Shown: piece by piece, positions 37,312 through 45,747 of the stretch | Numbering within the stretch: position 1 is the first letter of the stretch | Layout of the letters: every line of letters begins with the position of its first letter | NCBI RefSeq assembly: GCF_020447315.1 | Contig: NZ_JAJADQ010000010.1 | Span: forward strand, 160,659-224,658 | DNA length: 64,000 bases | From: Hymenobacter nitidus | GTDB lineage: Bacteria; Bacteroidota; Bacteroidia; Cytophagales; Hymenobacteraceae | Direction: 5' to 3' | Program-made: the position numbers and the translations under genes | Notes under the pieces: model-generated | What the model was told of the DNA's origin: nothing | What the model saw: only the letters and a program-made list of their open reading frames with translations | Databases searched by the model: none

Positions 37312-37827
37312 ATGAATCAGTCCGTACCTTCTTCACCTTCCTGCCTGGGGCGGGTCTGCATCCTGGACCTGGCCGCCAATGGGTACCAAGCCGCCGCCGC
37401 TACTTCCGGCATGCGGCAGCAGCCTTCCACGCTGGTCGGCGCGGTGCGGTTTGTGCTCCGCCAGGTGCCGGGTAGCATTTCCTGCCTGCACCTGTCCTTG
37501 TACTGCCACGACCAGCAGCTGGCGCACTGGATGCTGCTGGGCTCGTCGGCGCGGGAGCTGGCGCTGCGGCCCCCGGCCCAGCTGGTGGAGACCTCACTGG
37601 CAGTACCCGTCCCCGGCCGCATCATCGATGCGGGCACCTGCCAGCTGCGCCGCTGCGCCACCGACAAGGCCACCCTGGAGCACGACCTGCGTGCCGGCTC
37701 CCTGCAGCTGATGCTGGGCGGCACTAGCCTGCGCGGCTGGTTTTTTCTGGAGCGCAGCCACTACCGCAGCCAGACCTGGGAGCTGGGCCGCATGCGGCAG
37801 CCTTACGCGTTGCGGGCCGACGCCTGA
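37312..37827 (+). CDS. Degenerate LigD 3'-phosphoesterase-like protein
   Basis: A 171-residue protein with no signal peptide or membrane segment. Three blocks match the order of the LigD phosphoesterase (PE) domain as I remember it: FVLRQ plus CLHLSLYCHDQQLAHWML (compare FVVQKH...LHYDFRLE...LKSWAVP), LAVPVPGRIIDAGTCQL (compare EGHIPEGHYGAGDV), and LRAGSLQLMLGGTSLRGWFFLERS (compare GKLKFRLQGEKLSGGWNLFRT). The catalytic His, Asp, Arg and Tyr of the PE active site are replaced, so it is probably not an esterase. The assignment is by eye; it could be an unrelated beta-barrel. It is followed by the STAS gene. Confidence 0.55.
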   Translation: MNQSVPSSPSCLGRVCILDLAANGYQAAAATSGMRQQPSTLVGAVRFVLRQVPGSISCLHLSLYCHDQQLAHWMLLGSSARELALRPPAQLVETSLAVPVPGRIIDAGTCQLRRCATDKATLEHDLRAGSLQLMLGGTSLRGWFFLERSHYRSQTWELGRMRQPYALRADA

Positions 37828-38066
37828 GGGCCACCCCGCCCCGAGGCCAATTCGGGCACTGTTCAGCTACAACTACGGACAGCTAACCCGTAGTAGCCGC
37901 CCGGCAAAATGCGTGCAAATACGCTGGCAACTTTGTAACTCATTGACTAAATTCACTTTCCAGTAGCTGACTACTGCGGAGCAGCGGCGGCGGCGGCTGT
38001 GCTTACCACCCGCCCGGCGCCAATCAGAAGGCCTGCCCCCGTTCTTTTACCACTAACGCCACGACC

Positions 38067-38444
38067 ATGAACAGCCTACCTACTTCCGGAACCGATGACT
38101 TGACGCCCTACCTGATTCGGGTAAACCTCGACGAAATAAAGCCCATGGAGCTGGCCCGCATGCTGATGCGCTACAGCAAGCTGCGCCGCCCCCGCCTGCT
38201 CATCGACTGCCAGAGCCTGCGCTGCCTGCGCACCCGCGGCGTGGCCTACTTCGCCTCCCAGCTGCTGACCCTGCAGGCGGCCGGCGCCAAGGTGCTGCTG
38301 CGCAACGTGGACCCGTTCCTGCTCCGCACCCTACGGCTGCTGCAGCTGGATAAAGTGTTGCAGATCGACTCGCCTGCGGACATTGAAGCCACCCGGTCGG
38401 GCCAGTCTGACTCTTTGTCGCTGCGGGCCGTGCAGGCTCAGTAA
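38067..38444 (+). CDS. STAS-domain protein
   Basis: A 125-residue small soluble protein with an anti-sigma-antagonist-like fold: YLIRVNLDEIKPMELARMLMRY, LLIDCQSLRCLRTRGVAYFASQLLTLQAAGAKVLLRNVDPFLLRTLRLLQLDKVL. In SpoIIAA-type proteins a Ser or Thr is phosphorylated in a DSSG-like position. Here that position reads LRTRG, so partner switching may use the Thr or be lost. It stands 240 bp after the LigD-like gene, near the CheB/PAS-kinase cluster, which suggests signalling. No anti-sigma kinase of the RsbW type is nearby. Confidence 0.7.
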   Translation: MNSLPTSGTDDLTPYLIRVNLDEIKPMELARMLMRYSKLRRPRLLIDCQSLRCLRTRGVAYFASQLLTLQAAGAKVLLRNVDPFLLRTLRLLQLDKVLQIDSPADIEATRSGQSDSLSLRAVQAQ

Positions 38445-38630
38445 GCCGCAACCCAACCTTTCTTTTCCACAACCTACACCCCACCCGGCGCGGCTGTTGC
38501 CGGCCGCTTGCCGCTGGTTCCGATTACTCATTTTGGTAGCCCGCCTGCTGCTCCGATGGAGACAAGCCTCCGTGAAGTTTGTTCCGGGGGCTTGTTCGTT
38601 TTCCTGTCTTCCCGGCCTGATTTTCTGCCC

Positions 38631-39398
38631 ATGCGCCTTTTCCAATCCCTGTGCCGTGCCAGCCTGCTGGCGGGCTTGCTGCCCCTGCTCCCGGCCTGCG
38701 GCGACCAGAACACCAGCTCGCCGGTGGAGGCGCCCGGGGCCGGGAAGTCGGCCAAGACGCGGGTGCTGGAAGCCGGGGCCGACGTGCTGCAGGGCAAGGC
38801 GCCCCTGCAAAAGCTGAACCTGTACCTCGACGGCTTTCACTTTTACAACGGGGCCCTGGGCCAGCAGATGGAGGCCCATCACTTCTGCGCCAAGCTGAAC
38901 GAGGACGTAACCCAGTGCGTGATTTACGACGGCAACGGCGCCGACGCCAAGATTATGGGCATCGAGTACATCGTCACCAAAAAGCTATTTAAACAGCTGC
39001 CCACCGAGGAAAAGAAGCTCTGGCACAGCCACGTGCACGAGGTGAAGTCGGGGACGCTGGTGGCACCCGGCCTGCCCGCCGTGGCCGAGCACGAGCTGAT
39101 GGAAGAGCTGGTATCGACCTACGGCAAAACCTTCCACACCTGGCACACCGACCGGGACAAAACCCTGCCCCTGGGCACGCCCCTGCTCATGATGGGCTTC
39201 ACCCGGGACGGGCAGATTGACACCACGATGGTGGCCCGGCGCGACCAGCGCCTGGGAATTTCCTCGCGGGAAAAGCGGCGGCAGCGCGCCGACATTGCGG
39301 CACCGCCCGTAGCGCCCGGCGCCGATGCCTGGGAGCAGGGCGAGGTGCGCCAACTGGGTATCGTGCCCGACGCCAAAGCGGCTCTGCATCAGCACTAG
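38631..39398 (+). CDS. OBAP-like (DUF1264) lipoprotein
   Basis: A protein of 255 residues from the ATG at 38631, with a lipoprotein signal (LFQSLCRASLLAGLLPLLPAC). The rest matches the oil-body-associated-protein family known mainly from plant seeds and also found in bacteria and fungi. Matching blocks: LDGFHFYNG, HHFCAKLNEDVTQCVIYD, IMGIEYIVTKKLFKQLP, EEKKLWHSHVHEVKSGTLVAPGLP. The His/Cys-rich core could bind a ligand or metal. Molecular function is not established for the family. The open frame extends upstream to 38508, but the signal peptide fixes the start. Next is an MFS gene 60 bp downstream. Confidence 0.82.
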   Translation: MRLFQSLCRASLLAGLLPLLPACGDQNTSSPVEAPGAGKSAKTRVLEAGADVLQGKAPLQKLNLYLDGFHFYNGALGQQMEAHHFCAKLNEDVTQCVIYDGNGADAKIMGIEYIVTKKLFKQLPTEEKKLWHSHVHEVKSGTLVAPGLPAVAEHELMEELVSTYGKTFHTWHTDRDKTLPLGTPLLMMGFTRDGQIDTTMVARRDQRLGISSREKRRQRADIAAPPVAPGADAWEQGEVRQLGIVPDAKAALHQH

Positions 39399-39458
39399 CG
39401 CCAGCCGCTGAAGGCATACGCAGGCAACTCAGATCCGCCGTCCTGAGTATTTCTTTCT

Positions 39459-41153
39459 ATGCCTGCTTCTGCCCCCACGGCTTCGGCCGCCCCCGTCAGC
39501 TCCTCCCCATTTTCGCCCCTGCGGATTCCCTTTTTCCGCATGCTCTGGATTGCCTCTTTCGTGTCGAACATCGGTACCTGGATGCAGAACGTGGGCGCCG
39601 TGGGGTTGATGACCGAGCTGACGCCCTCGCCCATTCTGGTGTCGCTGCTGCAAACGGCTTCGGCCCTGCCGGTTTTCCTGCTCAGCCTACCCGCCGGCGC
39701 CCTGGCCGACCTGGTAGACCGGCGCCGGATGCTGCTGCTCACCCAAACCTGGATGGCGGCCACGGCCTTGGTACTGGCTACCGTCACGCTGCTGGGCTTC
39801 ACCACGCCCTGGCTGCTGCTGCTGCTCACCTTTATGCTGGGCCTGGGCGGGGCCCTGAACAACCCGGTGTGGCAAACCGTGACGCCGGAGCTGGTGCCGC
39901 GCCCCGAGCTGCCCCAGGCCATAGCCCTGAACAGCGTGAGCTTCAACCTGGCCCGCGCCTTCGGGCCCGCCCTGGGTGGGCTGGTTATCGGCTACTTCTC
40001 GGCCGGAGCCGCGTTTCTGCTCAACGGTATTTCCTTCGTGGCCACAATGTATATGGTCTGGAGCTGGAAGCGGGAGCCCCAGGCTACTTCGCCGCTGGCC
40101 ACCGAGCGGGTTGTGGCCGCCATCCGGGGCGGCATCCGGTACGCGCGGTTTGCCCCGCCGGTGCAGAACATTCTGATGCGCGGCGTGTGCTTCACCTTCG
40201 GGGCCAGCGCCCTGTTTGCCCTGATGCCGGCCGTGGTAGTGCGTCGCCTGCACGAACCCACCTCGTTCTACTCCATGCTGCTCTCATGCATGGGCCTGGG
40301 CGCGGTGCTGGGCGCCGTCATTCTGCCCCGCCTGAACAAGTACCTGAGCATCAACTGGCGCGTAACGGCGGCTACCGTGGCCTTTGCCGCGGGCCTGACC
40401 GGGCTGGCTTTTGCCGACAACCACTGGCTGCTCTACGGTTTGCTCACGCTCGTGGGCCTGGCCTGGATGCTGGTACTCAACTCCTTTAGCGTGGGCGTGC
40501 AAACGGTGGTGCCGCGCTGGGTGCAGGCCCGTACCATCAGCCTGTACTTGCTTACCATTCAGGGCGGCATGGCCCTGGGCAGCATTGTGTGGGGCGCCGT
40601 GGCCGAGCGGCTCGATACCACCTGGGCCCTGGCGGCGGCGGCCATCTGGCTCATGCTCAGCACCCTGCTGGTGTTCCGCTTTGCCCTGCGCAGCGGCGAG
40701 GCCCTCGACTTTACGCCCGCCCGGCCCCGCCTGGAGCCCGTGCTGGCCCAGGAGCCCGTGCCCACCGAAGGCCCGGTTATCATCACGACTACCTACCACG
40801 TGCTGCCTGAGCACCGCCAGGCCTTCGTGTTTATCATGGATCAGCTGGCCGACATCCGCCGCCGCGAGGGCGCCATCCGGGTGGGCACCTACGCCGACCT
40901 AGCTGACCCCACCCGCCTGGTAGAGTACTTCATGGTGGAAACCTGGGAAGAACACGAGCAGCAGCACGAGCGGGGCGTGAGTCGCGAAGAAGCCGAGCTG
41001 AAGCTTCGGGCCCGGCAGTTCCACGTGGGTCCCGAGCCGCCCGTTATTGCCCACCTGCTGGCCCAGCACGCCCTGCCCCTGCCCCCCGAGCAGCCCATGG
41101 TGCCCGGCAGCACCCGCCTGGTAGCCAGCACCGCCGGCGAGGCCACATCGTAA
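39459..41153 (+). CDS. MFS_3-type exporter with C-terminal monooxygenase-like domain
   Basis: A 564-residue two-part protein. The first ~420 residues form an EntS/MFS_3 permease with about 11-12 membrane segments (FRMLWIASFVSNIGTWMQNVGA near the start, typical of this branch). After about residue 430 a soluble alpha+beta domain follows (IITTTYHVLPEHRQAFVFIM ... REGAIRVGTYADLADPTRLVEYFMVETWEEHEQQHERG), which resembles the dimeric barrel of antibiotic-biosynthesis monooxygenases. This fusion is known for the MFS_3 family. Substrate unknown; relatives export siderophores or drugs. Its stop codon abuts copy B of the inverted-repeat element. Confidence 0.88.
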   Translation: MPASAPTASAAPVSSSPFSPLRIPFFRMLWIASFVSNIGTWMQNVGAVGLMTELTPSPILVSLLQTASALPVFLLSLPAGALADLVDRRRMLLLTQTWMAATALVLATVTLLGFTTPWLLLLLTFMLGLGGALNNPVWQTVTPELVPRPELPQAIALNSVSFNLARAFGPALGGLVIGYFSAGAAFLLNGISFVATMYMVWSWKREPQATSPLATERVVAAIRGGIRYARFAPPVQNILMRGVCFTFGASALFALMPAVVVRRLHEPTSFYSMLLSCMGLGAVLGAVILPRLNKYLSINWRVTAATVAFAAGLTGLAFADNHWLLYGLLTLVGLAWMLVLNSFSVGVQTVVPRWVQARTISLYLLTIQGGMALGSIVWGAVAERLDTTWALAAAAIWLMLSTLLVFRFALRSGEALDFTPARPRLEPVLAQEPVPTEGPVIITTTYHVLPEHRQAFVFIMDQLADIRRREGAIRVGTYADLADPTRLVEYFMVETWEEHEQQHERGVSREEAELKLRARQFHVGPEPPVIAHLLAQHALPLPPEQPMVPGSTRLVASTAGEATS

Positions 41154-41428
41154 TGTGCTGATGTGAGGAATGTGGAGAATGTGGGAATGAACAAGAAAGT
41201 GTCATTGTGATGACGCAGGACATTCTGCGCCTCAAGCGGCGTCAATCCGTCCGCTGCGCAGGTAGTCACCCTCTTTTGTTACAAAGCCCTAACGCCTGAG
41301 CAGACGTTAGGGCTTTTCACTGAAGGAACCTCGGCACATGTCAGCGGACGGATTGCTTCGTGTCTCGCAAGGACACATTCCGCCTTTTCTCTACATTCCC
41401 CACATTCAGAACACATTCCCCACATTAA
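41154..41428. repeat. Dispersed inverted-repeat element, copy B
   Basis: Begins at the base after the MFS stop codon and ends 4 nt before the next start, so it fills the gap. Shared with copy A: left TGTGCTGATGTG (41154-41165), CAATCCGTCCGCTG (41243-41256) and CAGCGGACGGATTG (41342-41355), GCAAGGAC, and the tail ending ACACATTCCCCACATTA. Central 12-bp perfect hairpin (41283-41294 with AACG/CGTT tips) ending in U residues. The outer AATGTGG and CCACATT units are also inverted. Confidence 0.85.
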
Positions 41429-41432
41429 ACAT

Positions 41433-42117
41433 ATGGTTTCTGTCCCCAAGCCCTGCGCTCAGCCTTGGGCAGCTATGTTGCCCACCGCAGCGGGCCGCCA
41501 CTGCGCCGCTTGTGCTACCGAGGTGGTCGACTTCACCCGTCTCAGCGAGGCCGAGATTCTGGCGTTTCTGGCGCGGCAGGGCGGCAAGCCGGTGCGCCAA
41601 GGCCTACGCATCGCAGCTGGCCCCGCCGCCCGTGAGTTGGTGGCGGCGCTGGGCGCTGGCGGGTCTGGCACTGCTGGGCTGGCAGGCAGTTTCCTCGTGC
41701 GCCACCCAGGCTCCCCAGCCGCCTCCCACTACGGCAGCCGTACCGCCCCCTACCGCTTCCGGGCAGCAACAGCAGTCGGTCATGATTCGAGGACAGGTGC
41801 TCGATGGCAACAAAGGGCCGGGTGTAGCCAGGGACTTTTTGTTTATCAACGACACCTAATATGGCACCGTAACCGACGAAAACGGCCGCTTCGAGCTGGT
41901 GCTGACTTCCGGCTGGGCTCCCGTACGTGCGGGCCTGCTTACGCTGCGAGTGCAGAGCAGCCCTTTCGCGTTCAAAGTCAAGGAAGTATCGGTGAAAGTG
42001 GCCGGGGGCGGGCCGCCCGTTGAGCTGCTCATTCCAATGGAGCCGGTAGAGGGCCGGGGGCAGATTATCGGCAAAGCCGTCCTGACCAAGCCGCCGCTGG
42101 CTCCACCAAAGAGGTAA
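41433..42117 (+). pseudogene. Broken carboxypeptidase-regulatory-like domain protein
   Basis: Reads as one gene in two frames. The N-terminal part (frame of 41433) has the Cys-rich block MLPTAAGRHCAACATEVVDF, followed by TRLSEAEILAFLARQGGKPV. Near 41592 the reading must move to the frame of 41338, where CAKAYASQLAPPP and a membrane segment (WALAGLALLGWQAVSSCA) follow; this fits a 2-nt deletion. In that frame VMIRGQVLDGNKGPG...FINDT runs into TAA at 41857-41859, then continues YGTVTDENGRFELVLTSG to 42117. The parts match a Bacteroidota family with a Cys-rich head, one membrane span and a carboxypeptidase-D-regulatory fold. Two independent lesions make sequencing error unlikely but not excluded. 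Confidence 0.8.
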
Positions 42118-42273
42118 GCGGCAAACATTCTGGCCGCAGATTATGGTGCAACCGAAGATGCCAGCACAGGCGGTAAGTATCCTGACTTGCCGGCCCGACG
42201 CATGGCGGAGCTCATTGCAGATGGGTACAACCCTTTCCGCTGCGCGGCGGAGGCCATTGCAGATAGTACAGGG

Positions 42274-42337
42274 CCACGGGGCGCGTGGCGCAGGTCACTG
42301 TAAACTTCTACAAGGCCCTCTGCCACGCGCCCCGTGG
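42274..42337. repeat. Perfect 16-bp inverted repeat in the 42118-42470 gap
   Basis: CCACGGGGCGCGTGGC (42274-42289) and its exact complement (42322-42337) are separated by 32 nt. ATTGCAGAT also occurs twice upstream. The 353-bp stretch 42118-42470 otherwise shows no gene I can support; its two repeats suggest a decayed small mobile element or a long hairpin before the ABC transporter. Confidence 0.65.
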
Positions 42338-42470
42338 GCTTGTAAATGGTGATGCTAGTATCTTACAGTCGGCTTCGGCAACCCGCCCGCCGACGTTGCG
42401 AGGCTCAATCGTTAAAACTTATAGCCCCGCTTGCCGCTTTGCATCTGAATATTCTCTCTCTGCTCCACAC

Positions 42471-44261
42471 ATGAAACTTCTCTACAGCTACCTGCGCCAC
42501 TATTGGGGCCTGTTGGCCCTGGCTCTGGGCCTGGCGGCCATCAACCAGGTTTTCTCCTTGCTCGACCCCTATATCTTCCGCCAGATCATCGACCGGCACG
42601 TGGTAAAAGCCGGCGAATCATCGTTGCAGAACGGTTTCTGGGGCTTTCTGCAAGGCGGTGCCGGCCTGCTGATTCTGCAGGCCATGGGCGTAGCCATGGT
42701 GTCGCGCATCGCCAAGAACTTCCAGGACTATTACACCAACGTCATTACCCAGCGCCTCGGGGCCGAGCTGTATTCCGACGGCCTGCGCCACTCCCTGGAG
42801 CTGCCCTACCAGGTGTTTGAGGACCAACGCTCGGGCGAAACCCTGGGCAAGCTGCAAAAGGTGCGCACCGACGTGGAGCGCCTGATTCTGAGCTTCGTCA
42901 ACGTGCTCTTTATTTCCCTGGTGGGCATCGTTTTCGTGATGTGGTACGCCATCAGCGTGTACTGGCCCATTGCGGCAGTTTACTTCCTGACTATTCCCAT
43001 TCTGGGCTCCCTAAGCTTGTTTCTGAGCCGCCGCATCAAGGTCATTCAGAAAACCATCGTGGCCGAAACCACGGCTCTGGCCGGCTCGACTACCGAAAGT
43101 CTGCGCAACATCGAGCTGATAAAAAGCCTAGGGCTGGCCCAGCAGGAAACCAAGCGCCTGAACGCCACCACCGAGAAAATTCTCAAGCTGGAGCTGAAAA
43201 AGGTGCGCTACCTACGCTCCTTGTCCTTCGTGCAGGGCACCTTCGTGAACCTGATGCGCAACGTGATTCTGCTCATGCTGCTGTTTCTGGTGGTGCAGAA
43301 GATTATTTCGGTCGGCGAGTTCTTCTCCTTCTTCATCTACTCCTTCGCCATTTTCGGGCCGCTGCAGGAAATGGGCAGCATCATCAACGTGTACCGCGAA
43401 ACGGAGGCTTCGTTGGCCAACTTCCAGCTCATTCTGGATACGCCCAAGGAAGTCAAGCCCACCCACCCGCAGGTTATCGACCAGATTCAGACCCTGACCT
43501 TCGCCGACGTGCGGTTCAAGCACCTGTCGGCCGCCAACTCGGCCCTGGATGGCATATCGTTTGAAACCAAGCTGGGCGAAACCATTGCCTTCGTGGGGCC
43601 CTCGGGCTCGGGCAAAACCACGCTGGTGAAGCTGCTAGTGGGCCTTTACCCACCCCTGGCCGGCGAGATTCGCTACAATGGCATTGCCGGCTCTCACCTC
43701 GACCTGGACCGGCTGCGTGAGCAAATCGGCTTCGTCACCCAGGACACGCAGCTGTTTGCCGGCACCATCCGCGAAAACCTGCTCTTCGTGGCTCCCCACG
43801 CTACCGACGAGGAATGTTTGCGCGCCCTGCGCCAGGCTGCTGCCGACGGCCTGCTAGCCCGCGCCCCACAGGGCCTCGACACCGTTATCGGGGAAGGCGG
43901 CGTGAAGGTATCGGGTGGCGAAAAGCAGCGCCTGAGCATCGCTAGGGCCTTATTGCGCCACCCCACCCTGCTGGTATTCGACGAAGCCACGTCTTCCCTG
44001 GACTCGCTCACGGAAGAGGAAATCAGCACCACGGTGCGGGAGCTGTCGGGCTCCCGTCAGCACATCACCATTCTCATTGCCCACCGCCTGAGCACCGTGT
44101 TGCACGCCGACAAGATTTTCGTGCTGGAGCGGGGCCACATTGCCGAGCAGGGCCGCCACGACGAGCTGCTGGCCCAGAAAGGCCTGTACTACGCCATGTG
44201 GCGCCAGCAAATCGGGGAGCGGCCAGCTCCGGCCGTGGCCAAGCAGCTGCAGAAAGCATAG
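42471..44261 (+). CDS. ABC transporter, fused membrane and ATPase domains (MsbA-like)
   Basis: A half-transporter of 596 residues that should work as a homodimeric exporter. Type I membrane domain with about six spans in residues 1-320 (LLALALGLAAINQVFSLLDPYIFRQII at the start). The ATPase domain has Walker A GPSGSGKTT (about 375-383), Q-loop FVTQDTQLF, signature VSGGEKQRLSIARALL, Walker B LLVFDEATSSLD and the H-loop AHRLSTV. The ATG at 42471 starts just before the first amphipathic helix; the frame stays open to 42285 but that overlaps the inverted repeat. Substrate unknown (lipid, peptide or drug). Confidence 0.93.
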   Translation: MKLLYSYLRHYWGLLALALGLAAINQVFSLLDPYIFRQIIDRHVVKAGESSLQNGFWGFLQGGAGLLILQAMGVAMVSRIAKNFQDYYTNVITQRLGAELYSDGLRHSLELPYQVFEDQRSGETLGKLQKVRTDVERLILSFVNVLFISLVGIVFVMWYAISVYWPIAAVYFLTIPILGSLSLFLSRRIKVIQKTIVAETTALAGSTTESLRNIELIKSLGLAQQETKRLNATTEKILKLELKKVRYLRSLSFVQGTFVNLMRNVILLMLLFLVVQKIISVGEFFSFFIYSFAIFGPLQEMGSIINVYRETEASLANFQLILDTPKEVKPTHPQVIDQIQTLTFADVRFKHLSAANSALDGISFETKLGETIAFVGPSGSGKTTLVKLLVGLYPPLAGEIRYNGIAGSHLDLDRLREQIGFVTQDTQLFAGTIRENLLFVAPHATDEECLRALRQAAADGLLARAPQGLDTVIGEGGVKVSGGEKQRLSIARALLRHPTLLVFDEATSSLDSLTEEEISTTVRELSGSRQHITILIAHRLSTVLHADKIFVLERGHIAEQGRHDELLAQKGLYYAMWRQQIGERPAPAVAKQLQKA

Positions 44262-44407
44262 CAAGGCCACTGTCCCGGCTGTCAGCGGGCTGATATTTTG
44301 TCAGCTACGACGGGGCCAGTGCATAGCTACCCTGTCAGCCTTCCCCCTGGCGTCTGCCGACGAAGAACCGTGTCGCCCGGCCCCGCTGAATCTTACTCCA
44401 AGCAGCC

Positions 44408-44439
44408 AAGCCCTTTACCGATAGTGCGGTAGAGGGCTT
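44408..44439. terminator. Hairpin terminator after the ABC transporter
   Basis: 13-bp arms with one mismatch (44408-44420 and 44427-44439), 6-nt loop, followed by T-rich sequence. The 482-bp gap 44262-44743 holds this hairpin and no gene I can support; an antisense frame across it runs through the hairpin and lacks any family signal. Confidence 0.7.
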
Positions 44440-44743
44440 TGTTGTGTTGAGTCAACCTAGTTATTCCGATGTGAGAAGATTCTTCGCGGGATATGAGCAA
44501 ATGAGCCGGGCCATAACCGGGGTCGAAGCTTGCCACCAGCTCTAATAATGCCTTCACGCAACCTTCCGCGCCGCCTACGGCTCTTTTCTTGGCAACGGCG
44601 CCGGGCACCCAGATTTCTGGTTGAGCTAAGCACCAAAACCGATGCATTTTCGTTGTTCTCATAGCCCCGCCCGGCACGCGCCGCAGCCCGTTTTTCGGCA
44701 GGGTTCTTGAATTAGTGTTTCTATCAGCCAAAAGGATTTTTTC

Positions 44744-45619
44744 ATGACCCACTTCCGCATTTTCCGCCGCTTCGCAGGTTTGATGCTTGCCGGGTGGTTA
44801 CTGGTAAATAATTCGGCTACAGCCCAATCGGGCAGCCGCGACGTACTGCGCGACATCACCGATGTGGTCGGCCTCAAGCCCCGCTTCGAGCTCCAGGCCA
44901 CTTCGCAGGTGCAGAACGCAGCGGCCGTTGTGTATAACGGCAAACGCTTTCTGCTCTACAACCCGCAGTTTGTGGCTTCCGTGAACCGTGCGGGCCGCAC
45001 CGACTGGGCCGGCACCAGCATTCTGGCCCACGAAATGGGCCATCACCTGAACGGCCACACCCTGCGCGCCGGCGGCAGCCAGCCCACCGACGAGCTGGAA
45101 GCCGACGAGTTTTCGGGCTTTGTACTACGTAAAATGGGTGCCAGCATGGCGGAGGCCCAGGCCGCTATGGCCGTCGTGTCGGATGAGGAAGCCTCGCCCA
45201 CGCACCCTGGCCGTGCCACCCGCCTGGCGGCTATCGGCAAAGGCTGGCAGCAGGCCAACACCCAGATTCTGGCCAGCAGCCGCACCGCCGCTCCTTCGTC
45301 GGCTCCGGTAGCTATAGCCAGCGCGCCTACCCCGGTGCGCCCCGTTGCCAACACTGCGGCGCCCATGAGCGTAGTGGGCCAGATTGTCTTCCGCGACAAC
45401 CCCGACCAGCGCTACTACCTCACTAGCAAGCTGAACGTGGTGCGGATGCAGCACAACTCCAGCACCGGGCAGGTAGTGGGTCGCGTAACCCGCTCCAACA
45501 GCGCCAGCTTCCCCTATATCTTGGTCGATGGCCAGGACCGTCGCCTCTACATCAGCTCCAGCGGGGGCGTGTTCAACAACCGCGGCCAGCAGGTCGGCCT
45601 CCTCTCGGATCCTTCCTAG
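44744..45619 (+). CDS. Exported M48-like zinc metalloprotease
   Basis: A 291-residue secreted or periplasmic protein. Signal peptide to about NSATAQ. The zinc motif is SILAHEMGHHLNGH (His96, Glu97, His100), with the third ligand likely in ELEADEFSGFVLRKMGAS (117-134), as in peptidase M48. After the catalytic part comes an Ala/Pro/Ser linker (AAPSSAPVAIASAPTPVRPV) and a small beta domain of about 80 residues (VVGQIVFRDNPDQRYYLTSK ... YISSSGGVFNNRGQQVG). The small domain may bind substrate or ligand. Monocistronic: a terminator follows. Confidence 0.85.
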   Translation: MTHFRIFRRFAGLMLAGWLLVNNSATAQSGSRDVLRDITDVVGLKPRFELQATSQVQNAAAVVYNGKRFLLYNPQFVASVNRAGRTDWAGTSILAHEMGHHLNGHTLRAGGSQPTDELEADEFSGFVLRKMGASMAEAQAAMAVVSDEEASPTHPGRATRLAAIGKGWQQANTQILASSRTAAPSSAPVAIASAPTPVRPVANTAAPMSVVGQIVFRDNPDQRYYLTSKLNVVRMQHNSSTGQVVGRVTRSNSASFPYILVDGQDRRLYISSSGGVFNNRGQQVGLLSDPS

Positions 45620-45647
45620 CCTTAACATGTATCAGACATCATCAAGG

Positions 45648-45672
45648 CCTGCTCTATTGAGCAGGTCTTTTT
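45648..45672 (+). terminator. Rho-independent terminator after the M48-like gene
   Basis: CCTGCTC-TATT-GAGCAGG stem-loop directly followed by TCTTTTTTT, 29 bp after the stop codon. Confidence 0.9.
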
Positions 45673-45747
45673 TGTGACCAATAAACGAAGGCAGAGCCAG
45701 CGTCCAAGTCAATTCTTAGCTTTACGCCTTCCCTACTTCTTTTCCTC

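Noticed and set aside
44393..44752. 119-codon minus-strand frame in the gap after the ABC transporter
   Set aside because: It reads through the hairpin terminator at 44408-44439 and overlaps the start of the M48-like gene; no family signal.
45717..45724. TAGCTTTA as a -7 element before the PhzF gene
   Set aside because: One mismatch to TAnnTTTG and no further support; too weak to list.
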